This document shows positions 43,472-52,672 of a DNA stretch of 64,000 nt, one piece after another; position 1 is the stretch's first letter; the number at the start of each line of letters is the position of its first letter. The stretch is from Caryophanales bacterium UBA6380 (lineage in GTDB: Bacteria > Bacillota_I > Bacilli_A > RFN20 > CAG-826). The stretch is from the NCBI GenBank assembly GCA_002438785.1, contig DJQS01000013.1, positions 1 through 64,000 of the forward strand. The letters run 5' to 3'. The position numbers were made by a program, and so were the translations under genes. The notes beneath the pieces are model-generated. The model was not told where the DNA came from, made no database searches, and saw nothing but the letters and a program-made list of their open reading frames with translations.

Positions 43472-43863
43472 TAAAAAGGTTTCTAATTTCAACTATTTTT
43501 CTTAGTTCTTTATTAGTAAGTTGTAATAAAGAAACAGTAAAAGAAGAGAAATTTAAGTTTTATTTGATCACCGTTCCTTATTATAACGATACAACAAATT
43601 ATGTTCGTTATGATGAAAATAAAGGTTATTATACAAGTGGTTTAAAAGTTAATGATACTTTTTATGTTACATGTAGGTGGTCTCCTGTTTTATATGATTT
43701 AGGTAATGTAATTATTAATATTGATGATAAAAGTATAGTTAATTATGCAAGTAATGAATTTGTTGGAAAATTATTAGCTTTAAAAAAGGGAAGTACAGTT
43801 ATTAGTTTTACTCCTAGTAATTGTCCTAATTATAAAATCGATTTAAATGTTGAGGTTAATTAA
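43468..43863 (+). CDS. Small Ig-like lipoprotein
   Basis: 131 residues, lipobox SSLLVSC. The rest is a single beta domain with a BIG2-like end (SIVNYASNEFVGKLLALKKGSTVISFTPS). No catalytic motif. It overlaps the preceding GH43 gene by four bases (ATGA), and the next gene follows at once, so it belongs to the same transcript. Role unknown; perhaps an accessory binding protein. Confidence 0.65.
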   Translation: MIKRFLISTIFLSSLLVSCNKETVKEEKFKFYLITVPYYNDTTNYVRYDENKGYYTSGLKVNDTFYVTCRWSPVLYDLGNVIINIDDKSIVNYASNEFVGKLLALKKGSTVISFTPSNCPNYKIDLNVEVN

Positions 43864-43864
43864 T

Positions 43865-44791
43865 ATGAAAAGAATTAAGTTATTTTCGATTTGCTTATGC
43901 GGATTAATTTTATCTTCATGTGGAAATAAAGATGTCGTTGAAGATAAAGGCACAGTTGAATTTGCTACAATGACCTTATTTAAAGAAAGTCCTTATAATA
44001 CATTAATGCCTAGACCAATATTCTCTAATCCAAAGACGCTTAATAATGTTGAATTTGAATATGTGATTGAAGATGAAAATATTGTAAGTTTTGAAAATAA
44101 TTATTTTACTTATAAAAATAAAGGTAATACTAAAGTTACAGCCAAAAGTAAGGATTTTACCTATACTTTTGATGTTATATGTTTAGAAAATTATGATTTT
44201 GATAGTGCTTATAAAAATATAAAAACTACTTATATAGCAAAGGATAGTCCTACTGAGCAAACTTTATTTATAGGAGATAGTTTTTTTCAATTTTGGAGAG
44301 ATAATACTATTCCTGGAAGATCCTTTGCTAAAGATTTTAAAGGAAGAAATTGCTATAATATTGGAATGAATGGGAGTCAAACTAAGCATTGGAGGGTTCT
44401 AGTAAAAGAATTTGTTAAAGAGATGAAACCTAAAAATATCATTTTAAATTTAGGCACAAATAATATAAATGTTAATTCAGATACTGGGCTTATTGTTAGT
44501 AAAAAAATTATGAGTTTAATCGAAGATTTTCATTATTATTTAGAAGATACCAATATTTATTATGTGTCAATTACAAGATGTACAGGTACATTTTCTAAAA
44601 ACTGGAACGATGCGAAAATGTCTAATGAAATTGTTAAAGAGTATATAGATAACAGAGATTACGTAAATTATTTAGATTTAAATGAAATTTTCGGTGATGA
44701 TTATGCAGATTATTTATATGATGGACTTCATTTAAATAATAAAGGATATGGTGTCTTAAAAGATTTAATTTTAGAAAATGTTACAATGTAA
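43865..44791 (+). CDS. SGNH-hydrolase lipoprotein with N-terminal Ig-like domain
   Basis: 308 residues from the ATG at 43865, preceded by GAGG; the frame opens at 43847 inside the previous gene. Lipobox LILSSC. An Ig-like domain (about 25-110) precedes the SGNH fold: LFIGDSFFQFW (Ser139), NIILNLGTNNI (block III, GTNN instead of GTND) and LYDGLHLNNKGY (Asp and His of block V). Surface carbohydrate esterase, shorter sister of the 24.8 kb protein. The next gene overlaps its end by 14 bases. Confidence 0.83.
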   Translation: MKRIKLFSICLCGLILSSCGNKDVVEDKGTVEFATMTLFKESPYNTLMPRPIFSNPKTLNNVEFEYVIEDENIVSFENNYFTYKNKGNTKVTAKSKDFTYTFDVICLENYDFDSAYKNIKTTYIAKDSPTEQTLFIGDSFFQFWRDNTIPGRSFAKDFKGRNCYNIGMNGSQTKHWRVLVKEFVKEMKPKNIILNLGTNNINVNSDTGLIVSKKIMSLIEDFHYYLEDTNIYYVSITRCTGTFSKNWNDAKMSNEIVKEYIDNRDYVNYLDLNEIFGDDYADYLYDGLHLNNKGYGVLKDLILENVTM

Positions 44792-45260
44792 GTTATTAAA
44801 TAAAAAAAGTCTACTAATATCTACTATTTTATTTATTTTTTCTTTATCCAGTTGCTCAAATAATACTCCAAATAAGACCTATAATTATAATGATTATAAA
44901 GAATATTTTATTAAAGATAAGGATTTTTTTAATGTAAATAATGAAAAGTATATTATATATTTTTATGGTACATTTTGTTCTCCATGTAATGAACTTAAAA
45001 AAATAGTATTTGATAAAATTAATAAGGGGCTTAATTATTTATTTTTCTTAAACAAAGATGATATCGAAGAAGACTTTAAATATCCTGATGGCAAAAAGTC
45101 AATTGAAGAAATGAAGTCACTCATGATTAATAAAAATAAAATTGAGGACATTTATTTAATAAGTACTCCAACAATATACGTAATTAATAATAAAACATTA
45201 GTTGAAGTATTTATAAATTATGAAGAGTGTTTAAATTATTTAAATACGATTAAAATTTAA
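44778..45260 (+). CDS. Thioredoxin-like lipoprotein
   Basis: 160 residues, lipobox FSLSSC. The thioredoxin-type active site is YFYGTFCSPCNELKK (Cys67-x-x-Cys70) and the cis-proline loop is STPTIYVIN. Probably an extracytoplasmic disulfide reductase or oxidase at the membrane. It overlaps the SGNH gene by 14 bases and is the last gene of the 20.6-45.3 kb cluster, so it may serve the Cys-containing secreted enzymes, but that is inference. Confidence 0.78.
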   Translation: MLQCKLLNKKSLLISTILFIFSLSSCSNNTPNKTYNYNDYKEYFIKDKDFFNVNNEKYIIYFYGTFCSPCNELKKIVFDKINKGLNYLFFLNKDDIEEDFKYPDGKKSIEEMKSLMINKNKIEDIYLISTPTIYVINNKTLVEVFINYEECLNYLNTIKI

Positions 45261-45282
45261 TTAAAAATAATTTTATTTTTTA

Positions 45283-45295
45283 TATAATATTGCAT
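45283..45295 (+). promoter_or_regulatory. -10 box directly before an ATG, apparently leaderless
   Basis: TATAAT at 45283-45288; the ATG of the methyltransferase gene lies at 45296, eight bases after the -10 ends. No SD is present. A TTG at 45290 in the same frame lies between the two and is an unlikely start. Confidence 0.45.
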
Positions 45296-45883
45296 ATGCC
45301 TATAAATGATGTAAAAAATTTTTTTAATAATTGTGCAAGTAGTTGGGATGATTATGAAACTAAAACTGATGATGAAATTTTAGATTTATTGAAGAAAATC
45401 AATATAAAAGAAAATGATAAAATTTTAGATGTTGGTTGTGGCACTGGTCGAATCACATCCTTATTACATATTTTAAATAAAAATAATGTGATTGGTATTG
45501 ATCTATCTAATAAAATGATTGAAATTGCTAGAATTAAATACAAAGGGTCAAATTATGCTAAATTTGTTATAGGAGATTTTCTAAAATATGATTTTGATCA
45601 TAAATTCGATGTAATTGTAGTTTATAATGCTTATCCTCATTTTCTAAAACCAAAATTACTTAATAAAGCATTACTAAAAAATCTTAATGATAGTGGTAAA
45701 TTTGCTCTTATCCATTCACTATCAAGAGCTGAATTATCTAGAGTTCATAATAATATGGATTTAAATCTTAAGCGTGTTATTGATAATCCAGTTAACGAAA
45801 GTAAATTTTTTTCAGATAATTTCAACATTTTAAAAGCTTATGAAGATGATAAGTCATATATTATTATCGGAATTAAAAAATAA
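45296..45883 (+). CDS. Class I SAM-dependent methyltransferase
   Basis: 195 residues from the ATG at 45296. Motif I is ILDVGCGTGRITSLL (about 44-58), motif II VIGIDLSNKMIEIAR (about 66-80), and motif IV FDVIVVYNAYPHF. The fold and motifs fit small-molecule (UbiE/COQ5-like) methyltransferases; the substrate is not determinable. It has its own promoter and lies between the saccharide cluster and a nitroreductase gene. Confidence 0.85.
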   Translation: MPINDVKNFFNNCASSWDDYETKTDDEILDLLKKINIKENDKILDVGCGTGRITSLLHILNKNNVIGIDLSNKMIEIARIKYKGSNYAKFVIGDFLKYDFDHKFDVIVVYNAYPHFLKPKLLNKALLKNLNDSGKFALIHSLSRAELSRVHNNMDLNLKRVIDNPVNESKFFSDNFNILKAYEDDKSYIIIGIKK

Positions 45884-45967
45884 GGTTTTTCATATAGTTA
45901 GATATCAATATTATTTAATAATTCAAATATCAGAAATTGTAATATAATAGTTTTAGGAGGAAATAAT

Positions 45968-46492
45968 ATGAACGATATATTTGATGTTATTAATCAACGT
46001 AGAAGTATAAGAAATTTTAAAAGTGAAAAAGTAAGTGATGAAGATATTAATAAAATTGTTGAAGCTGGACTTAAAGCTCCTAGCGGAATGAATAAACAAT
46101 CTGGGATTATCTTAGTAATAACTAATAAAGAAGTTCGAGATAAATTAGCTAAATTGAATGCTGAAATTGCCGGCTTTAATAATATGGATCCATTTTATAA
46201 TGCTCCAGTAATTTTAGTAGTTCTTGCAAAAAAATCTGATTTTACTCATGTTTATGATGGTAGTGTAATGATTGAAAATATGTTGCTTGAAGCTACATCA
46301 TTAGGACTTGGAAGTATTTGGATTCATAGAGCCAAGGAAGAATTTGAGTCTTCATTAGGAAAAGAAATCTTAAAGAGTTTAGGAATTAATGATGAATATG
46401 AAGGAATAGGACATTGTGCTATAGGCTATATTAATGGTGATACGCCTTTACCTCACGAGATTAATCCTAATAGATTTTTTTATATTAAGTAA
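45968..46492 (+). CDS. Nitroreductase-family flavoprotein
   Basis: 174 residues. The FMN-binding start motif is INQRRSIRNFKSEKVSDEDI, followed by GLKAPSGMNKQSG and, near the C-terminus, the EATSLGLGSIWIHRA and GIGHCAIGY segments of the family. It reduces nitro compounds, quinones or flavins with NAD(P)H in the cytoplasm. Promoter -10 TATAAT (45943-45948) and SD TTAGGAGG are clear. A bidirectional terminator follows. Confidence 0.9.
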   Translation: MNDIFDVINQRRSIRNFKSEKVSDEDINKIVEAGLKAPSGMNKQSGIILVITNKEVRDKLAKLNAEIAGFNNMDPFYNAPVILVVLAKKSDFTHVYDGSVMIENMLLEATSLGLGSIWIHRAKEEFESSLGKEILKSLGINDEYEGIGHCAIGYINGDTPLPHEINPNRFFYIK

Positions 46493-46514
46493 TTAAAATT
46501 TATTGTTAATATTT

Positions 46515-46546
46515 AAAAATCCTTGCTAAATACAAGGATTTTTTTA
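46515..46546. terminator. Bidirectional terminator between convergent genes
   Basis: AAAAATCCTTG (46515-46525) and CAAGGATTTTT (46533-46543) pair perfectly around a seven-base loop; A- and T-runs on both sides let it serve the nitroreductase (plus) and ZIP (minus) genes. Confidence 0.9.
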
Positions 46547-46548
46547 AA

Positions 46549-47337
46549 TTATAAAATTAGTTCTAAAGCCATCATGATAACAAAGCCAAACATAAATGAC
46601 CATAGTCCATAATGTTCATAGCCACCTTTACGAGCTTCAGGAAGAAGTTCATCTAATGTTACATAAAACATTGCACCACAAGCAATAGCTAATAACCATG
46701 GAGTAATGATTGATAATTGTGCTAAAAATAATCCAAGAATTCCAAATAGTGGTTCAACTATTCCACTTAATGTTCCAAATAAGAAACTTTTAATTTTATT
46801 TTCTCCATCAGCATATAAAGGAATTGAAACTGCAGCACCTTCTGGAATATTTTGTAAAGAAATTCCTATAGCTAAAGATAAGCAAGAATAAAGCAATGAT
46901 TGATCATTATTACTATTTAATGCTAATCCACATAAAAATCCTACGGATAATCCTTCTGGGATATTGTGAATAGTAACTGCTAAAAAGAATTTTAAATTTT
47001 TACTTATATTAATATTTTTACCCTCTTCCACACCACTATTTTTATGCATATGAGGAACGAATTTGTCTAAGATATATAAAATCAATCCACCAAGTAAAAA
47101 TCCTATTAGAGGTGGTAAAAAACTTATATTAGGATATAATTCTTTACTTTGATTAATCGATGGTATAATTAAGCCAAATATCGATGCAGAAATCATAATT
47201 CCACTAGCGAATCCTAATATTAAGTTATTTATTTTGTCACTGATTTTATTTTTAAAGAAAAATACAAAACTAGAACCTAAGGTAGTTGCGATAAATATGA
47301 TTGATAATGATATTATAGATACAGTAATTGAATTCAT
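46549..47337 (-). CDS. ZIP-family divalent metal transporter
   Basis: 262 residues with seven to eight membrane spans. The metal-binding motifs of spans 4 and 5 are HNIPEGLSVG and NIPEGAAVSIPL, with a histidine-containing loop before them (FVPHMHKNSG). Members import Zn, Fe or Mn. The gene is convergent with the nitroreductase gene and shares its terminator. It is divergent from pflB across 190 bases. Confidence 0.92.
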   Translation of the reverse strand: MNSITVSIISLSIIFIATTLGSSFVFFFKNKISDKINNLILGFASGIMISASIFGLIIPSINQSKELYPNISFLPPLIGFLLGGLILYILDKFVPHMHKNSGVEEGKNINISKNLKFFLAVTIHNIPEGLSVGFLCGLALNSNNDQSLLYSCLSLAIGISLQNIPEGAAVSIPLYADGENKIKSFLFGTLSGIVEPLFGILGLFLAQLSIITPWLLAIACGAMFYVTLDELLPEARKGGYEHYGLWSFMFGFVIMMALELIL

Positions 47338-47472
47338 AAGTTAACCTTCATTAACATTATAAAATATTTCTATTTTTAGTTAAAGAAAAATACAATTATT
47401 TTTTAAAAAAAGAAAGAAACACTCGTATAATTTTAAATTATAAAAGTATAAGAAAAAACTAAAGTAATTACA

Positions 47473-47501
47473 TTGACACCACCTTTTTAAACAAGTAAGA
47501 T
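47473..47501 (+). promoter_or_regulatory. Promoter of pflB-pflA
   Basis: TTGACA (47473-47478) and TAAGAT (47496-47501) with 17-base spacing, close to the housekeeping consensus. SD AAAGGA follows before the ATG at 47528. Confidence 0.7.
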
Positions 47502-47527
47502 ATTCAAGTATTGAAAGGAAAAAAGAA

Positions 47528-49774
47528 ATGTTAAAACAAGAATGGCGAAATTTTAATGGTGGTCACTGGACTAGTGATATTAATGTTAGAGATTTTATTC
47601 AAAAGAATTATACTCCTTATGAGGGGGATGAAAGTTTTTTAAAAGGTCCAAGTAAGGCTACAACTACTTTATGGACTGAAATTAAACGCTTACAAAAATT
47701 AGAAAGAGAAAAAGGTGGCGTTTTAGATATGGAAACTAATGTAGTTTCTAGTATTACATCTTATGGTGCGAGTTATATAACTAGCGATAAGAGCTTAGAA
47801 AAAGTTGTTGGATTACAAACAGATAAGCCTTTAAAAAGAGCATTTATGCCTTATGGTGGAATTAAAATGGCTGAAGAAGCTTTAAAAACTTATGGCTATA
47901 CACCTAATGAAGAATTCCATAAAATTTTTACAAAATATCATAAAACACATAATCAAGGAGTTTTCGATGTTTATACTAATGAAATAAAGTTAGCTAGACA
48001 CAATAAAATTATTACTGGACTTCCTGATACCTATGGTAGAGGTAGAATCGTTGGTGATTATCGTCGTATTGCTCTTTATGGCATTGATTATCTTATTGAA
48101 AAGAAACAAGAAGATTTACTTGAACATGAATGCGGTGTAATGCGTGAAGATATAATTAGAGTAAGAGAAGAAATTGCAGATCAAATAAAAGCTTTAAAAG
48201 AAATGAAAATTATGGCAGAAAGTTATGGCTTTGATATTTCAAAACCAGCAACAAATGCTAAAGAAGCATTCCAATGGCTATATTTTGGATATTTAGCAGC
48301 AATTAAAACACAAAATGGAGCTGCAATGTCCGTTGGGAGAATTTCTACATTCTTAGATATTTATATTGAAAGAGATCTAAAAGAAGGAACTTTAAATGAA
48401 GAAGAGGCTCAAGAATTAGTTGATCAAATAGTTCTTAAATTTAGAATGGTTAAATTTGCTAGAATTCCTTCTTATAATGCATTATTCTCTGGCGATCCTG
48501 TTTGGGCAACTTTAGAAGTTGCAGGACTTGGTATGGATGGAAGAGATATGGTTACTAAAAATGATTTCCGTTTCTTACATACATTAGAAAATATGGGTCC
48601 ATCTCCTGAACCAAACTTAACTGTATTATATTCATCACATTTAAGTGAGAAATTTAAAAAGTACGCAAGTAAAATTTCAATTGATACATCTTCAATTCAA
48701 TATGAAAATGATGATGTAATGAGACCTATTTGGGGTGATGATTATTCTATTTGCTGCTGTGTTAGTGCCACTCAAACTGGTAAAGAAATGCAATTTTTTG
48801 GTGCTAGAGCTAACTTAGCAAAATGTTTATTATATGCTATAAATGGTGGTAAAGATGAAATTTCTAAAATGCAAGTTGGGCCTAACTATCAACCTATTAC
48901 AAGTGAATATTTAAATTATGATGAAGTCATAGCTAAATATGATGTGATGATGGATTGGTTAGCAAAATTATATGTAAATGCATTAAATCTAATACATTAC
49001 ATGCATGATAAATATTATTATGAAGCAGCAGAAATGGCTTTAATTGATACAGATGTTAGAAGAACATTTGCTACAGGTATTGCTGGATTTAGTCACGTAG
49101 TTGATTCTTTAAGCGCTATTAAATATGCTAAAGTTAGAGCGATTAGAGATGAAGATGGTATAACCACTGATTTTGAAATCGAAGGTGATTTCCCAAGATA
49201 TGGTAATGATGATAATAGAGCTGATGATATTGCTGTTAAATTATTAAAAACATTTATTGATAAGGTTAAAAAGAATCCTACTTATAGAAATTCTGAACCA
49301 ACTACTTCAATTTTAACCATTACCTCAAATGTTGTTTATGGTAAAGCTACTGGTACTTTACCAGATGGTCGTAAAAAAGGTGAACCTCTTTCCCCAGGCG
49401 CTAATCCATCTTATGGTGCTGAAAAGAGTGGTTTACTTGCTTCTTTAAATAGTGTTGCCAAACTTCCTTACGAATATGCTCTTGATGGAATTTCAAATAC
49501 ACAAACAATATCCCCAGATGCCTTAGGTCATAATGAACATGAAAGAATTAAAAATTTGGTTAACATACTTGATGGTTATTTTGATCAAGGAGCACATCAT
49601 TTAAATGTTAATGTATTTGGTACTGAAAAATTAATTGATGCGATGAATCATCCAGAAAAAGAAGAATATGCTAACTTTACTATAAGAGTTAGTGGATATG
49701 CTGTTAAATTTATTGATTTAACAAAAGAACAACAACTTGATGTTATTTCAAGAACTTGTCATAAATCTATATAA
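47528..49774 (+). CDS. pflB: Formate C-acetyltransferase (pyruvate formate-lyase)
   Basis: 748 residues, full length. Converts pyruvate and CoA to acetyl-CoA and formate in anaerobic sugar fermentation, using a glycyl radical. The active-site cysteines lie in SICCCVSATQTGKEMQFFGAR (Cys409-411) and the glycyl radical site is RVSGYAVKF (Gly723), with the C-terminal phrase DVISRTCHKSI. The activating enzyme gene follows two bases after the stop. Good promoter and SD. Confidence 0.97.
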   Translation: MLKQEWRNFNGGHWTSDINVRDFIQKNYTPYEGDESFLKGPSKATTTLWTEIKRLQKLEREKGGVLDMETNVVSSITSYGASYITSDKSLEKVVGLQTDKPLKRAFMPYGGIKMAEEALKTYGYTPNEEFHKIFTKYHKTHNQGVFDVYTNEIKLARHNKIITGLPDTYGRGRIVGDYRRIALYGIDYLIEKKQEDLLEHECGVMREDIIRVREEIADQIKALKEMKIMAESYGFDISKPATNAKEAFQWLYFGYLAAIKTQNGAAMSVGRISTFLDIYIERDLKEGTLNEEEAQELVDQIVLKFRMVKFARIPSYNALFSGDPVWATLEVAGLGMDGRDMVTKNDFRFLHTLENMGPSPEPNLTVLYSSHLSEKFKKYASKISIDTSSIQYENDDVMRPIWGDDYSICCCVSATQTGKEMQFFGARANLAKCLLYAINGGKDEISKMQVGPNYQPITSEYLNYDEVIAKYDVMMDWLAKLYVNALNLIHYMHDKYYYEAAEMALIDTDVRRTFATGIAGFSHVVDSLSAIKYAKVRAIRDEDGITTDFEIEGDFPRYGNDDNRADDIAVKLLKTFIDKVKKNPTYRNSEPTTSILTITSNVVYGKATGTLPDGRKKGEPLSPGANPSYGAEKSGLLASLNSVAKLPYEYALDGISNTQTISPDALGHNEHERIKNLVNILDGYFDQGAHHLNVNVFGTEKLIDAMNHPEKEEYANFTIRVSGYAVKFIDLTKEQQLDVISRTCHKSI

Positions 49775-49776
49775 AT

Positions 49777-50502
49777 ATGAATATTGGAAAAATACAAACA
49801 ATTGAAACTTTTGGCGCTGTTGATGGACCTGGTGTAAGGTTTGTAATTTTCCTTCATGGCTGTTCTATGAGATGTCGATATTGCCACAATCCTGAAACTT
49901 GGTGCAAAAATGATTTTACGCCGATGTCCAGTGAAGAACTTATTAAAAAAGCGTTAAGGTATAAACCTTATTGGAAGGATGATGGTGGTATTACTGTTAG
50001 TGGTGGCGAACCATTATTACAAATTGATTTTTTGATAGAATTATTCACTTTAGCAAAACAAAATAATATTAATACATGCATAGATACGTGCGGAGAACCT
50101 TTTAGAAACGAACCATCTTTTTTGGAAAAATTTAATATTTTAATGAAGTTAACAGATTTATTTATTTTAGATTTAAAAGAAATAAATGATGAAAAGCATC
50201 AGTGGCTAACTACTAAAAGTAATAGATCGATATTAAGTTTTGCAAAATATCTAGACAATAATAATAAAAAAATGTGGATTAGACATGTTTTAGTACCATC
50301 AATTACTGATGATAAAAATGATTTATTAGAAATGAAAAAATTTATTAATTCATTACATAACGTAACAAAGTTTGAAATATTGCCTTATCACACTTTAGGT
50401 ATTATTAAATATAAAGAACTAGGAGTTCCTTATACACTTGAAAATATTAAAGAGCCAACAGAAGATGAAGTATTAAAAGCAAAAAAAATACTTGGAATTT
50501 AA
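49777..50502 (+). CDS. pflA: Pyruvate formate-lyase activating enzyme
   Basis: 241 residues. Radical SAM enzyme; the [4Fe-4S] cluster motif is CSMRCRYC (Cys29, Cys33, Cys36), followed by DGGITVSGGEPLLQ and DLFILDLKEIND. It abstracts hydrogen from Gly723 of PflB. It is directly downstream of pflB and probably co-transcribed; the pair ends with an intrinsic terminator at about 50542. Confidence 0.96.
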   Translation: MNIGKIQTIETFGAVDGPGVRFVIFLHGCSMRCRYCHNPETWCKNDFTPMSSEELIKKALRYKPYWKDDGGITVSGGEPLLQIDFLIELFTLAKQNNINTCIDTCGEPFRNEPSFLEKFNILMKLTDLFILDLKEINDEKHQWLTTKSNRSILSFAKYLDNNNKKMWIRHVLVPSITDDKNDLLEMKKFINSLHNVTKFEILPYHTLGIIKYKELGVPYTLENIKEPTEDEVLKAKKILGI

Positions 50503-50541
50503 ACGATTATTGTTAAAAATAAAGATATTTTAAAAAAATAT

Positions 50542-50575
50542 AACGAGTGGATTAAAAACACTCGTTTTATTTTAT
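50542..50575 (+). terminator. Intrinsic terminator of pflBA
   Basis: AACGAGTG (50542-50549) pairs with CACTCGTT (50559-50566), nine-base loop, T-rich tail TTATTTTAT. Confidence 0.88.
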
Positions 50576-50713
50576 AAATTTAAAATATTTTTATAATTAT
50601 AAAATTATTTTAATTGTATAGAAATAATTTTAAAACAGTGATTCATTAAAACGAAAGCATATTTTTTGTAAATTAATAATTTTTAAGAAATAATTATTTT
50701 GGAGGTGATAATT

Positions 50714-51658
50714 ATGATAAATAAGAAAAAAGTTGTTGTAATTGGTGATGGATTTGTTGGAAGTAGTATTGCTTATACTTTAATGTTAAAAGACTATATT
50801 AATGAAATAGTTATTATTGATGTAAATAAAGATAAGGCTGATGGCGATGTTTTAGATATGGTCCATGGAATAAGCTTTGTTAGCTACAAAAAAATTAAAT
50901 CAGGAACTTATAAAGATATAAAAGATGCACATGTTGTAATTATTACTGCTGGTGTAGGACAAAAAGATGGAGAGACTAGATTAGATTTACTTAAAAGAAA
51001 TATTAAAGTTTTCGATTCAATAATTGAAAATATGAAATCTTATTTAAACGATGAATTGATAGTGTTAGTTGTAACGAATCCTGTTGATATATTATCTTAT
51101 TATACTTATAAAAAATTAGGTCTTAGTGAAAATAGAGTGATTGGTAGTGGAACAGTTTTAGATACAGCTAGACTAAAATATTTAATTTCTAATCATATAA
51201 ATGTTGATGCTAGAAATATTCACGCATTTGTTATTGATGAACATGGAGATAGTGAAGTTTGTGCTTTTTCTGTAAGTAGTGTTAGTGGAATCCCTTTAAA
51301 AGATTATTTAAATGATTTAAATATAAATGCTGATAAAGAATTTAATAAATTGAATAATGAAACTAAAAATGCAGCATATGAAATAATTAAAAAGAAAGGT
51401 TCGACATATTACGCTATAGCCTTGAGTGTTGAAAAAATCGTTGATACTATTTTGAATAATAATATGTCAATTTTAACTGTATCAAATTATGTTGAAGACG
51501 ATTTTAATGGGTTAATTAAAGATGTTTATTTGTCTTTACCTTGTGTAATAGGTAGTAAAGGAATTATTAATAGGTTACACCCAAATTATTCTTATGACGA
51601 GGTTTTAAAGCTGATTGATTCTGCTAATAATCTTAAAAAATTATTTGTTGAACTTTAA
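50714..51658 (+). CDS. ldh: L-lactate dehydrogenase
   Basis: 314 residues from the ATG at 50714; the frame opens at 50699, but the near-perfect SD GGAGGTGAT at about 50701-50709 overlaps that reading. NAD-binding GDGFVGSS (11-18), substrate Arg in GETRLDL (Arg89), VVTNPVDILSYY, and the catalytic His177 in DEHGDSE. Reduces pyruvate to lactate with NADH. The active-site loop Gln in VGQKDGETR favours lactate over malate dehydrogenase. No clear terminator follows. Confidence 0.93.
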   Translation: MINKKKVVVIGDGFVGSSIAYTLMLKDYINEIVIIDVNKDKADGDVLDMVHGISFVSYKKIKSGTYKDIKDAHVVIITAGVGQKDGETRLDLLKRNIKVFDSIIENMKSYLNDELIVLVVTNPVDILSYYTYKKLGLSENRVIGSGTVLDTARLKYLISNHINVDARNIHAFVIDEHGDSEVCAFSVSSVSGIPLKDYLNDLNINADKEFNKLNNETKNAAYEIIKKKGSTYYAIALSVEKIVDTILNNNMSILTVSNYVEDDFNGLIKDVYLSLPCVIGSKGIINRLHPNYSYDEVLKLIDSANNLKKLFVEL

Positions 51659-51898
51659 ATTATTATTAAAAAGCCTCTAGAACTTAACTAATTTTTAATA
51701 TTTTAAATTATTTATTTTTATAATTTTAATATAATTAATATCACATTAATAAAAAACTTATTTTTAGTTTAAATTTTTAATATTTAAAAAATTATAATTA
51801 TTATCTTAATTTGTTATCATATGAACTTAAGTATAAAATAGTGTCAATTATTAAAAACAGTTTTACTTATTTTAATTATTAATTAGAATTATTAGTGT

Positions 51899-52672
51899 AT
51901 GTATCCTAAATTATTTAATGTTATTGACTCTTATAATCTGATGATTATAGTTGGTGTAATTGCTTCTATTTTAATTTGCTATCTATATTTTAAACATATA
52001 AAAATGACAACATCTTTTATATTAGATTTAACATTAACAATAATAGTGGCTGTTTTCTTTGGAGTTATTTTTGCTTGCTTGTTTGAAAATTTGTATGAAT
52101 TTATTTTAGATCCTAAAAACTATAAATTTACTTTTGGCTTAACTTTTTATGGTGGTTTATTTGGTGGGGTAATTTCTTTTATTTTAATGTATATTTTTTA
52201 CATTAGAAAAAGAAATGGAAAAACTATTGATAAAATATGTATTATTGCTCCAAGTGCTATAACAATAGCTCATGCTTTTGGTAGAGTTGGATGTTTTTTA
52301 GCAGGATGCTGTTATGGGAAAGAAACTAATGAATGGTATGGAATTTATTTTGAAAGTTTAGGAAAAAAAGTAATACCAACACAATTATATGAGGCAATAT
52401 TTTTATTTATATTAAGTTTTATATTAATTTATTTAGCCTTTAAGAAAAATTTTAAATATAATTTTATCATTTATATAACTTCATATAGCATATGGAGATT
52501 TTTAATTGAATTTCTTAGAGATGATCCTCGAGGAGCGTTTTTAGGAATATTTTCGCCAAGTCAAGTTTGGTCAATCATTTTATTTTGTATGGTAGTTCCT
52601 TTATATTTCTTCTTAAATCGTTTCATATTTAAAAAAGATATCAACGATAATTTAAAAAATGAAATTAAATGA
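51899..52672 (+). CDS. lgt: Prolipoprotein diacylglyceryl transferase
   Basis: 257 residues, about seven membrane spans. The signature is HAFGRVGCFLAGCCYG with a downstream YEAIFLF and IWRFLIEFLRDDPRG. It attaches diacylglycerol to the lipobox cysteine of secreted lipoproteins, which fits the many lipoproteins in this window. There is no SD; a -10-like TAGAAT (51884-51889) lies nine bases before the ATG, so the mRNA may be almost leaderless. The CPBP protease gene overlaps its end by 14 bases. Confidence 0.93.
   Translation: MYPKLFNVIDSYNLMIIVGVIASILICYLYFKHIKMTTSFILDLTLTIIVAVFFGVIFACLFENLYEFILDPKNYKFTFGLTFYGGLFGGVISFILMYIFYIRKRNGKTIDKICIIAPSAITIAHAFGRVGCFLAGCCYGKETNEWYGIYFESLGKKVIPTQLYEAIFLFILSFILIYLAFKKNFKYNFIIYITSYSIWRFLIEFLRDDPRGAFLGIFSPSQVWSIILFCMVVPLYFFLNRFIFKKDINDNLKNEIK

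Noticed and set aside
51659..51898. RNA gene or riboswitch between ldh and lgt
   Set aside because: The stretch is almost pure A/T without stable stems; only a weak -10 before lgt is visible.
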